Of a DNA stretch of 9,096 nt, positions 1-6,247 are shown piece by piece. Within the stretch, counting starts at the first letter, position 1, and the number at the start of each line of letters is the position of its first letter. Both the position numbers and the translations under genes were made by a program. The stretch covers positions 1 through 9,096 of the forward strand of contig JADJEA010000015.1 in assembly GCA_016702415.1 (NCBI GenBank), given 5' to 3'. Below the pieces are notes generated by a model, which made no database searches, was not told the DNA's origin, and saw only the letters and a program-made list of their open reading frames with translations. The stretch comes from Nostocoides sp. GTDB lineage: Bacteria; Actinomycetota; Actinomycetes; Actinomycetales; Dermatophilaceae.

Positions 1-814
1 CCCTGGTCGAGGAGCACCGACCGACCTTCTTCAGCGCCGTGCCGACGATCCTGCAAATGCTCACCGACCTGCCCACCAGCGTGCAGCCGGCGACGGGATC
101 GGTCCGCTTCGCCATTTGTGGTGCCGCACCGGCTCCAGCCGAACTGCTCGGCGACTTCGAGGAGCGCTACGCGATACCCGTTCTCGGGCGTACGGCCTCT
201 CCGAAGGCACCTGCGGTTCGACGATCAACCCCCTCGATGGCGAGCGGCGCGCAGGGACGGTCGGGCGGGCATTCCCCGGACAGGAGGTTCGCATCGTGGG
301 CGAAGACGGCCTGCCGGTCCCAGCGGCATACGACGGCGAGGTGGAGGTGCGCGGGGCCAACGTCATGCGTGGCTACCTGGGCCGCCCTGACGCGACCGCG
401 GAGGTCTTCCACGACGGCTGGCTGCGCACCGGGGACCGGGGTCGCCTGGACGACGACGGCTACCTCACCCTCGTCGGGCGCTCAAAGGACATGATCATCC
501 GGGGCGGGGAGAACATCTACCCCAAGGAGATCGAGGACGTCCTCGAGAGGCACGCCAGCGTCGGGGCGAGTGCCGTGATCGGCATACCGGATCCTGTCTG
601 GGGTGAGATCGTCGTGGCGTATGTGCAGCCGGCCAGTGGATGCCACGTCGATCCCGTGGCTCTCCAGGAACACTGCCGAGGGCTGTTGACCCGGTTCAAG
701 CGGCCCGCACGGATCCACGTCGTGGATCACCTCCCACTCAACGCCGTGGGCAAGATCGCCAAGCCGGTCCTCAGGCAGCTGGCGTCCGTCGCCAACTCCG
801 AGGGCGGCGACTGA
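1..814 (+). CDS. Acyl-CoA synthetase / class I AMP-dependent ligase, 5'-truncated by window edge, one frameshift
   Basis: The family activates a carboxylic acid with ATP to an acyl-adenylate and then usually forms the CoA thioester. The readable part begins in frame at base 3 (FFSAVPTILQML, then FAICGAAPAP) and covers the C-terminal half. After correction it shows motif A5 (YGLSEGT), A7 (RTGDRG, near 427), the hinge and A8 region (GRSKDMIIRGGENIYPKEIE, 477-536) and A10 (NAVGKIAK), with the catalytic Lys at codon 752-754. The frame changes between 186 and 188: upstream reads ...PVL, downstream AYGLSEG. One missing base at 186/187 (g?g, probably GAG) gives VLEAYGLSEGT, so a single deletion explains everything. 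The stop at 812-814 overlaps the next start by one base, so the two genes are probably cotranslated. A FadD-like fatty or other hydrophobic acid ligase is most likely; the substrate cannot be read from this part. Confidence 0.88.
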   Translation, partial: PGRGAPTDLLQRRADDPANAHRPAHQRAAGDGIGPLRHLWCRTGSSRTARRLRGALRDTRSRAYGLSEGTCGSTINPLDGERRAGTVGRAFPGQEVRIVGEDGLPVPAAYDGEVEVRGANVMRGYLGRPDATAEVFHDGWLRTGDRGRLDDDGYLTLVGRSKDMIIRGGENIYPKEIEDVLERHASVGASAVIGIPDPVWGEIVVAYVQPASGCHVDPVALQEHCRGLLTRFKRPARIHVVDHLPLNAVGKIAKPVLRQLASVANSEGGD

Positions 815-2481
815 TGGTCGCCGTCGTCGATACTCCCGACCGCGGGGCCATGGCGTTGCCGGGGGATTGGCCGCAGGCGCGGGGGTCGGCCGGGATCGAC
901 TACGACTGGGTCGTCATTGGCTCCGGCTTCGGCGGCAGCGTGGCAGCGCTTCGGCTGGTGGAGAAGGGATACCGGGTCCTCGTCCTGGAGAAGGGTCGCC
1001 GGTGGAGTGACGCGGAGCTCCCCGGGGGAACCGACGACAAGCGCCGTTTCCTGTGGAGCCCTCGCCTCGGCCTGACCGGCATCATGACCATCTCCGGCTT
1101 CCGCCATCTCTTCAGCTCCTCTCAGATCGGTGTGGGCGGAGGCAGTCTGGTCTACGGCGGAGTTCTGTTCCGCCCTCACTCCGGCTTCTATGACGACCCG
1201 CAGTGGCGTGACCTCGGTCCCTGGCAGGAACGGCTGCAGCCGCACTTCACCGAAGCCGAGCGGATGCTCGGGGCCAGGACCACTCCATGGGAGTCCGCGC
1301 AGATGCAACTCCTGCGCGGCGGACCGCCGACCATCTGGGCGCGCGGGCGACCTTTCAAGGCGCCAACCGGGGTCTACTTCGGCGCGCCGGGGCTGACGGT
1401 CGACGACCCCTACTTCGGCGGCGATGGACCCCCACGGACCGGATGCACGCGCTGCGGTGCCTGTATGACCGGGTGTCGCACCGGGGCGGCGAACTCACTG
1501 ACGAAGAACTACCTGTGGTTCGCCGAAAGGTCCGGCGCTCACGTCGTCCCTCGCCGCGAGGTTGTGGACGTCCGGCCGATCGGCGCGGCCGACGGGACGG
1601 ACGGGTACGAGGTCACGTCCGTTCACTCAGGCACCCTCCACCGACGCCGGGAGACGGTGCGCGTCAGCGGAGTCGTCTTCGCTGGCGGAGGCATTGGCAC
1701 CAACCAACTCCTCGCGATGTGCAAGCGGCGAGGGTCCCTCCCACGGTTGTCCGAACGGCTGGGCTGTCTTGTCAGGACAAATAGTGAGAGCGTCATGTCC
1801 GTTCTCCTTCCCGAGGACCGCGAGACCTGGCGTGATGTGGCCGCGAGCAGCCGGGTCATTGTCGACGGGAACACCCAGGTCGAGTTCCTCACCTACGGTC
1901 GCCGCGGCGACTTCATGCGGGTGTTCTTCACTCTGCTCGCGCCGGGATCAACGCGACCTGAGCGCCTGAAGGCATGGGGGAAGGCCGTCGTGCGTCACCC
2001 GGCGCGGTTGGCGCGAACATTGCGTGGCAAGGGCTGGAGCCGACGCACGGTGATGATGCTCGTGATGCAGCCATACGACAACGCGCTGGCCTTCACGACG
2101 GTCCGGCGTCGGCTCGGCCGGGGGTGGCGGCTCGTCACCCGCGCCGACCCACAGCGCCCGGCACCGGTCGCGCTCGCGGTCGGTCACGAGATCGCCGAGT
2201 GGCTCGCTCGCGAGACGGGCGGCATACCGCAGGGCAGTGTCTTCGAGGCTCTCGGTGACCGGACGTTCACTGCACACGTTCTCGGTGGCGCTGTCATCGG
2301 GGCCGATCCTGACAGCGGTGTCGTGGACGAGAACCAGGCGGTATTCGGCTATGCCAACATGCTCGTCACCGATTCGGCAGCGTTGCCCGCGAATCCTGGC
2401 GTCAATCCGGCACTGACTATCACCGCCCTGGCCGAGCACGCCCCGCCCAGGTTCCCGTCAAACCCGGCCGCCCTGACGTGA
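814..2481 (+). CDS. GMC-family FAD oxidoreductase, ChoD (cholesterol oxidase)-like
   Basis: This 555-residue flavoprotein probably oxidises an alcohol, possibly a sterol or other hydrophobic hydroxyl, using FAD. The N-terminal Rossmann motif VVIGSGFGGS (GxGxxG at residues 36-41) is followed by the ADP-binding acidic end LVLEKG and by the GGGSLVYGG FAD loop. The C-terminus has HVLGG...GVNPALTITALAE; His488 and Asn531 align by position with the catalytic His447 and Asn485 of Streptomyces cholesterol oxidase. A four-cysteine cluster CxxCxxCxxxC (Cys211, 214, 217, 221) sits in an insert shared with mycobacterial ChoD-type proteins. The ATG at 814 overlaps the ligase stop (TGATG) and a GAGGG lies about 9 nt upstream; Met13 is a weaker alternative. 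No signal peptide is seen, so it is probably cytoplasmic. The gene is intact. True cholesterol oxidase activity is unproven for this subfamily; other GMC dehydrogenase substrates are possible. Confidence 0.88.
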   Translation: MVAVVDTPDRGAMALPGDWPQARGSAGIDYDWVVIGSGFGGSVAALRLVEKGYRVLVLEKGRRWSDAELPGGTDDKRRFLWSPRLGLTGIMTISGFRHLFSSSQIGVGGGSLVYGGVLFRPHSGFYDDPQWRDLGPWQERLQPHFTEAERMLGARTTPWESAQMQLLRGGPPTIWARGRPFKAPTGVYFGAPGLTVDDPYFGGDGPPRTGCTRCGACMTGCRTGAANSLTKNYLWFAERSGAHVVPRREVVDVRPIGAADGTDGYEVTSVHSGTLHRRRETVRVSGVVFAGGGIGTNQLLAMCKRRGSLPRLSERLGCLVRTNSESVMSVLLPEDRETWRDVAASSRVIVDGNTQVEFLTYGRRGDFMRVFFTLLAPGSTRPERLKAWGKAVVRHPARLARTLRGKGWSRRTVMMLVMQPYDNALAFTTVRRRLGRGWRLVTRADPQRPAPVALAVGHEIAEWLARETGGIPQGSVFEALGDRTFTAHVLGGAVIGADPDSGVVDENQAVFGYANMLVTDSAALPANPGVNPALTITALAEHAPPRFPSNPAALT

Positions 2482-2509
2482 CACGCGCGACGGATAACCC
2501 GACGAGTTC

Positions 2510-3754
2510 CTAAACACCGACCGGGGCGCCGACCCGGACCAGGTGTCGCTCGGCAGCGCGGGCGGCGGGGTGGGCGATGGCCGCGGCCGCCACCCCGATG
2601 CCCGCGATGACGAACCACCCCGGTGTGCCCCACCGCAGGGCCAGGAAGGTGAAGAGCGCCGGGAAGATCACCGACTCGATCTGGTAGCCGATGCCCCAGA
2701 TGCCCTGGTAGTCACCGAGCCGCCGGTGGTCGGACAACTCGCTGGTGAAGCCCCAGTCGGAGGCGGACTGCCACAGCTCGGCCCCGGTGATCGTCACATG
2801 CCCCACCCAGACCAGGACCAGGGTCACCCAGCCGACGGTCTCGTGAGTGACCGCGAGCAGCGCGCACGACACGACGAACGCCCACCCAGACCAGCGCACC
2901 GCCTTGAGCGAGCCGGCGACGGAGTCGGCGACCCGGGACGCCCGCACCTGGAGCAGGACCGCGAGCACCGTGTTGGTGCCGAAGAGCCAGGCGAGCAGGG
3001 TGTGCGGGGCGTCGGTGCGTTCGACCAGCCAGAGCGGAACGACGACGTTGAGGAGCACCTGGTTGGACGAGATCACCCCATTGCACAGCGCCAGCACGAC
3101 GAAGCCGGTGTTGCGCCACGCCGCGGGGGCCGCCTCGAGCGCGTCACCGATCGTTGCGGTGTGCGTATGCCGCGTGATCGGCGGGAGGACCGCCGCGATC
3201 ATCACCGCGTTGAGGGCGAGCAGGCCGGCCGTGACGAGGGGGATGGCCTTGACCGCGCCCAGACCCAGCCCGAGCGCAATGCCGCTGGCCCCCGCACCAA
3301 GGGTGTAGCCGACGTTGCGGGCGGCCCGCATGTAGGCGTTCGCCCGCACCCGGGTCTCACGGGTGAAGATCGCGAGCCGGTAGACATTGCGCGCGTTTCT
3401 CCCCGCGGTCTCGACGATCGTCATCGTGCACAGCATCGCCACGAAGGCGACCATGCCGTGCAGGAGGGGCCACGCGACATACAGCATCGCTTCGACGGCG
3501 GAGGTGACCACCCACAGCGGCTTCGCGCCGACTCGGTCGGCGAGCCGGCCCATCGGGATCTGGAGCAGGAGGGTGAATACCGCGGCGATGGACAGGCCGA
3601 GGCCGACCTGGGCGCCGGTCAGTCCGACGACCTGGGTGAAGAAGACGGCGGTGCCGGTGAGAAAGGAGCCGGTGCCGAACGCCGACAGCACGGCCTGGAG
3701 CGCGAGGTCGCGCTCCAGCGTTGTCGGGGGAAGGATCCGGCGCCACCAGGTCAC
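2510..3754 (-). CDS. MFS transporter, 12 predicted TM segments
   Basis: This intact 414-residue membrane protein of the major facilitator superfamily probably exports a small molecule such as a drug or metabolite by proton antiport. Hydrophobic segments run along its whole length in a 6+6 pattern with a central polar loop (HTHTATIGDALEA). The loop between TM2 and TM3 has a good motif A (GRLADRVGAK). I chose the GTG at 3752-3754 because GGAGG lies 8 nt upstream of it (CCTCC on the + strand, 3763-3767). A longer frame from an ATG at 3841 would run through the palindromic operator and adds only polar residues not typical of the family. The gene is convergent with the GMC gene (28 bp between stops) and lies 214 bp downstream of the AraC-type gene on the same strand. 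The palindrome just upstream suggests control by a MarR-type repressor encoded elsewhere. The substrate is unknown. Confidence 0.85.
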   Translation of the reverse strand: MTWWRRILPPTTLERDLALQAVLSAFGTGSFLTGTAVFFTQVVGLTGAQVGLGLSIAAVFTLLLQIPMGRLADRVGAKPLWVVTSAVEAMLYVAWPLLHGMVAFVAMLCTMTIVETAGRNARNVYRLAIFTRETRVRANAYMRAARNVGYTLGAGASGIALGLGLGAVKAIPLVTAGLLALNAVMIAAVLPPITRHTHTATIGDALEAAPAAWRNTGFVVLALCNGVISSNQVLLNVVVPLWLVERTDAPHTLLAWLFGTNTVLAVLLQVRASRVADSVAGSLKAVRWSGWAFVVSCALLAVTHETVGWVTLVLVWVGHVTITGAELWQSASDWGFTSELSDHRRLGDYQGIWGIGYQIESVIFPALFTFLALRWGTPGWFVIAGIGVAAAAIAHPAARAAERHLVRVGAPVGV

Positions 3755-3762
3755 GGGTCGAT

Positions 3763-3767
3763 CCTCC
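3763..3767 (-). promoter_or_regulatory. Shine-Dalgarno site that sets the MFS start
   Basis: GGAGG on the - strand with an 8-nt spacer to GTG at 3754. It is the clearest ribosome binding site in the window and favours the GTG start over the in-frame ATG at 3841. Confidence 0.75.
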
Positions 3768-3773
3768 GATGAT

Positions 3774-3797
3774 AAGTCTCTTGATGTCAAAGGACTT
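3774..3797. promoter_or_regulatory. 24-bp imperfect palindrome, candidate MarR-type operator
   Basis: Outer half-sites AAGTC/GACTT and inner half-sites TTGA/TCAA are symmetric about one centre, separated by 2-nt unmatched steps; 18 of 24 positions are symmetric. It begins 20 bp upstream of the MFS start codon, just 5' of its Shine-Dalgarno sequence. TTGA-N2-TCAA cores of this kind are typical MarR-family sites, often at efflux genes. No MarR gene is in the window. Confidence 0.6.
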
Positions 3798-3900
3798 TTG
3801 GTGTCCGCCGAGGAGGCACCCGCCTGGCAGCGGCGACCCAAGGCGGTGACACATGGTTATGCCGTCGACGCTGAGGGCTCATGCAGGTCACGGCGACACC

Positions 3901-3923
3901 CATGCAGCGACATCAGCTGCATG
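3901..3923. repeat. Inverted repeat CATGCAG / CTGCATG, 9-nt loop
   Basis: A perfect 7-bp inverted repeat lies in the 214-bp gap between the AraC-type gene (ends 3969) and the MFS gene (starts 3754), about 45 bp past the AraC stop. A further ATGCAG lies near 3881. It could be a weak rho-independent hairpin for the regulator gene or a protein-binding site; there is no T-rich tract, so neither is sure. Apart from this and the operator palindrome I see nothing gene-like in the gap. Confidence 0.35.
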
Positions 3924-3968
3924 CGCTGCAAGACAGCAGCGGCGAGGGAGGAGCGCGGGCCGGAGTTG

Positions 3969-4834
3969 TCAGCGGTTCGTGCCCGGCGCGCCAGGGACGG
4001 TGTCGCGGTCGGCATACCCGGCCGGAGTCATTCCAGTGATCCGCCGGAAGTCGCGGATCAGGTGCGCTTGGTCGAACCAGCCGAACTCGTGGGCCAGCTC
4101 GGTCAGGCTGCCGGGCCAGCCGCGATCCAGCGCCGCCACCGCCGCCATCACCCGCGCTCGCACCAGCATGCGCTTGGGACCCACCCCGGTGTAGCGGCGG
4201 AAGGTGCGCTGCAACGTCCGCACGTCGCAGCCCACCCGGTCCGCCACGTCGTCCAATCTGGTGACCGTGGGGTCATCCAGCAGCGCGTGCATCATCCGGA
4301 AGCGGTCGTAGCCAGCGTCCGTGGAGGGGCCCAAGCCGAGCAACCAGGCGTCCAGCCGCGAGGATGCCTCGGACGCCGAGGTGGCAGCTCGGACGCCCAG
4401 GCGTCTGAGCCGAACCACTGCGCAGCCGGGACCGTCCGGTCGCGCAGGGCCGCCAGGTCCGCGTTCGCGAACGCCACCGTGCCGCCCACCTGGAACTTCA
4501 CGGCGACGACGGACCCGGACCCGCGCAGGCTCACATCGAAGCGCCCGACCGTCGCCGGACCGGTCAACCAGAACCCCGGCCCCGTTGTGCCAGGGCGCGC
4601 GATCCCCCCACGCTCGATGGAGAGGTTCACCGCCGGGTCGTCCACGGTCGCGGTGTGGAAGATCTTGCCTGGGGCCAAGTCCCACTCGACCGACCAGTAC
4701 CGGTCGATCCACGGGGCCAAATCGGTGCAGGGCTCGGCGAAGTCATAGCGAACGTGCCGGAGCAGCTCGTCCGACGCAGAACGTGGCCGAACATGCTCCG
4801 GTGTCGCGTTCGTGCAATCGTCGGGCGTGGCCAT
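3969..4834 (-). CDS. AraC-family transcriptional regulator with DUF6597-like N-terminus, one frameshift
   Basis: After correction this is a protein of about 288 residues. The N-terminal part (YDFAEPCTDLAPWIDRYW..., then FWLTGPATVGRFDVSLRG) matches the DUF6597-type effector domain found in many AraC regulators. The C-terminal part is a two-helix-turn-helix HTH_18 domain: DDVADRVGCDVRTLQRTFRR, then LAHEFGWFDQAHLIRDFRRI and the closing TGMTPAGYA. The frame changes near 4383-4384: upstream ends ...SDAWASEL, downstream continues TSASEASSRLDAW. One missing base in the GG/CC run there restores a single reading, so the gene may be functional in the organism. The start is the ATG at 4832-4834; no clear Shine-Dalgarno is seen. 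It is divergent from the VOC gene with 17 bp between starts, a layout that usually means the regulator controls its neighbour and itself. The ligand is unknown. Confidence 0.85.
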
Positions 4835-4851
4835 GGCACCAGCATGCCCGC
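4835..4851. promoter_or_regulatory. 17-bp divergent start region between the AraC-type and VOC genes
   Basis: The gap contains the palindrome GCATGC. Read each way, a weak -10-like CANNNT hexamer lies 6 nt before each ATG (CAGCAT for VOC, CATGCT for the regulator). With so little room, both messages are probably leaderless, or the promoters lie inside the opposite gene. Neither hexamer is a strong consensus match. Confidence 0.3.
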
Positions 4852-5223
4852 ATGAACGAGCACGACATCACCTTGGCCATGGTCACCCTCGATGCCCCCG
4901 ACGCCAGCGCCCTCGGCGCCTTCTGGTCGCAGGTCCTGGGCTGGCCCATCGTCTACAGCGACGAGCAGTACGCGATGCTCCAGGGGCCGGCCCACAAGCT
5001 CGGTATCGGCACCATCGCCGACTATGGGCGCCCACCGTGGCCCGACCATGGTCACAAGCAGTTCCACTTCGACCTCGCCGCGGACGACCTGGAGGCTGCT
5101 GCGACCCGGTGCGTCGAACTCGGGGCGACCAGGCCGGACGTCCAGCCGGGCGAGACCTGGATCGTCCTGCTCGACCCTGCCGGCCACCCCTTCTGTATTA
5201 CCGACACCAAGGCATGGGCGTGA
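4852..5223 (+). CDS. VOC-family protein, glyoxalase-like (Glyoxalase_6 type)
   Basis: This intact 123-residue protein is one vicinal-oxygen-chelate unit of two beta-alpha-beta-beta-beta modules. The first module begins ITLAMVTLDAPDASALGAFW with the typical FWSQVLGW turn (residues 24-31). The second has KQFHFDLAADDLEAA (His72) and ends LLDPAGHPFCI (residues 107-116). The size and the DPAGHPFC end are usual for small actinobacterial Glyoxalase_6 proteins, whose substrates are mostly unknown; lyase, dioxygenase or resistance (drug-binding) roles all occur in the superfamily. A full set of metal ligands is not evident, so it may bind rather than convert a ligand. The start is the ATG at 4852; the frame runs open further upstream but only as the shadow of the AraC gene. 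It overlaps the next gene or is adjacent to it (GTGA at 5220), so the two probably form an operon controlled by the divergent AraC-type regulator. Confidence 0.85.
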   Translation: MNEHDITLAMVTLDAPDASALGAFWSQVLGWPIVYSDEQYAMLQGPAHKLGIGTIADYGRPPWPDHGHKQFHFDLAADDLEAAATRCVELGATRPDVQPGETWIVLLDPAGHPFCITDTKAWA

Positions 5224-5225
5224 CC

Positions 5226-5612
5226 ATGGACCCCGTCGACTACACCGACACCTTCATCGCGCTCGCCCCTGGCTCGGAGGGGCCGGCGAGAGTTCCCGCG
5301 GAGCGCGGCGGAAAGCCGACCATCGCGTCGGCGACGTGGGCCATGATTCACGAGGCTCCCTACCGGCACACCTCGGGCGACGTCATCTTCACCGTGTGGG
5401 CCGACCGCCGGGGCGTGCCGGACCGCGAGCGGGCAGCAGCCCGCGCCGAGTTCTATTCCGTCGGACGTCCCTGCCTGCGCGCCTCCGACCTTGGGAAGGC
5501 GTATGGCTGGGGCGTCCACGCGGACGCCGCCGGACGGCTCGCCCTTTACCCGTACGGGTCGGCCGAGTATGACGCCCTGGCATCCGGGGTCGCCCCGACG
5601 GCACGGCGGTGA
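5226..5612 (+). CDS. DUF6157 family protein
   Basis: This small soluble protein of 128 residues has no known function. It looks like DUF6157: YTDTFIALAPGS near the N-terminus, a RGGKPTIA stretch, a conserved middle (PYRHTSGDVIFTVWADRRGV), then ARAEFYSVGRPCLRASDLGK and a tail YGWGVHADAAGRLALYP...SAEYDAL. No signal peptide or membrane segment is seen. The start could be the ATG at 5226, or the GTG at 5220 that overlaps the VOC stop by four bases (GTGA) with an AAGG about 8 nt before it; I list the ATG. Its tight spacing to the VOC gene suggests cotranscription and perhaps a shared role. The gene is intact. The family name is from recognition of the pattern and should be confirmed by a profile search. 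Confidence 0.78.
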   Translation: MDPVDYTDTFIALAPGSEGPARVPAERGGKPTIASATWAMIHEAPYRHTSGDVIFTVWADRRGVPDRERAAARAEFYSVGRPCLRASDLGKAYGWGVHADAAGRLALYPYGSAEYDALASGVAPTARR

Positions 5613-5731
5613 CGGTCGTGCGGGCGATGCGCGCCAAGCGCTGACCGGCGCGGCCCGGTGGGCGGATCGGCCAGGTGGGCGCCCGGGATTTCCAGCGCGA
5701 TCGGCAGATAGGCCCAGTGACAGGCTGGCCG
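5613..5731. other. Intergenic stretch with no recognised gene
   Basis: This G+C-rich gap separates the VOC/DUF6157 pair from the DUF6855 gene. It holds short GC palindromes (GGGCGCCC near 5677) and two GATCGGC copies, but no convincing hairpin with a T tract and no small gene with a start signal. Confidence 0.4.
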
Positions 5732-5744
5732 TACAGTGCTCACC
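5732..5744 (+). promoter_or_regulatory. Leaderless-type -10 element TACAGT
   Basis: TACAGT (5732-5737) matches the actinobacterial TANNNT -10 element and lies 7 nt before the ATG at 5745, so transcription should start at or next to the start codon. There is no Shine-Dalgarno sequence upstream of this ATG, which agrees with a leaderless message. No clear -35 box is seen. Confidence 0.55.
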
Positions 5745-6149
5745 ATGACCGGCACCGGCACGTCCGAGGATCCGTGGCAGCTGACGACGGCACCGGGCAC
5801 GTCGGCGTACACGATGTGGCGCGACGAGGGCGGCGACCCCCCGGCGCTGGTATGCCGTGTCGGCTCGACCACCCTGCGCTATCACCTGAGCGCCATCGAC
5901 GACCTCGCCGCGTGGCTGCGCGAGCAGGGCGACTGGGTCGAGCTGGGCGCAGCCGATGAGAGCAAGGTGGCCAAGCCGGGCACGGTCGAGGCGTGGGGCC
6001 GCGACGAGAGCAACCCGGTGGGCGGCTGGTACGGCCTCCGTAAGGGCTACCGAGGCCGGTTCGGGATGTACCTCCCGCCGCTCCTCGAGGCGCTCGGACT
6101 GGTCGAGCTCGAGCACAACCCGCGCAACAACCGCGTGCGCGCGCTCTAG
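5745..6149 (+). CDS. DUF6855 family protein
   Basis: This intact 134-residue soluble protein belongs to a conserved family of unknown function. It begins GTGTSEDPWQLTTAPGTSAYTM, has a central LSAIDDLAAWLREQGDWVELGAADE, and a strongly conserved C-terminal half: GTVEAWGRDESNPVGGWYG, then GRFGMYLPPLLEALGLVELEHNPRNNRVRAL. Such proteins are scattered through actinobacteria and other bacteria as single genes. The ATG at 5745 is chosen because the conserved MTGTGTxxDPW start follows and a TANNNT element sits 7 nt upstream; a GTG at 5736 in the same frame is the alternative. No membrane segment or nucleotide-binding motif is seen. It stands apart from the operon before it (132 bp) and is probably its own transcript. 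The family name comes from pattern recognition. Confidence 0.78.
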   Translation: MTGTGTSEDPWQLTTAPGTSAYTMWRDEGGDPPALVCRVGSTTLRYHLSAIDDLAAWLREQGDWVELGAADESKVAKPGTVEAWGRDESNPVGGWYGLRKGYRGRFGMYLPPLLEALGLVELEHNPRNNRVRAL

Positions 6150-6235
6150 CTGCACCCAGGCCTGGGGCTCGCATACCTGACAGCGATCGCTTCGATGTCC
6201 GCCTCAAGGAGGAAGACCGCGGCAACCGACCCGCC

Positions 6236-6247
6236 TAGCCTGGAGGG
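6236..6247 (+). promoter_or_regulatory. Candidate -10 element TAGCCT before the kinase gene
   Basis: TAGCCT at 6236-6241 is a TANNNT element 6 nt before the ATG at 6248. The GGAGGG between them touches the ATG, too close to act as a normal Shine-Dalgarno site, so a leaderless start is favoured. The rest of the gap from 6150 shows only a 12-bp palindrome, CCCAGGCCTGGG, at 6155-6166 just after the DUF6855 stop. Confidence 0.4.

Noticed and set aside
2543..3772. Long + strand open frame of 409 codons opposite the MFS gene
   Set aside because: It is rich in Arg, Asp, Glu and Gly with low-complexity composition, the usual antisense shadow of a G+C-rich gene. The - strand frame has clear TM periodicity, MFS motif A and a good ribosome site.
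3769..3774. TATCAT on the - strand as -10 box of the MFS promoter
   Set aside because: Transcription from it would start near 3762, inside or after the Shine-Dalgarno site used by the GTG start, and no matching -35 box lies at 17 bp; TTGACA is only 10 bp away.
3755..3841. N-terminal extension of the MFS protein to the ATG at 3841
   Set aside because: The extension would translate the operator palindrome and the Shine-Dalgarno sequence and adds 29 polar residues; the GTG at 3754 has GGAGG at ideal spacing.
3387..4748. 453-codon + strand open frame spanning the MFS start, the gap and the AraC-type gene
   Set aside because: It crosses three unrelated regions, has no recognisable domain, and lies opposite well-supported - strand genes.
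5052..6155. 367-codon - strand open frame opposite the VOC, DUF6157 and DUF6855 genes
   Set aside because: It has antisense composition without motifs; the + strand carries three conserved protein families here.
6155..6166. Palindrome CCCAGGCCTGGG after the DUF6855 stop as terminator
   Set aside because: With a needed loop only four base pairs remain and no T tract follows; noted but not called a terminator.
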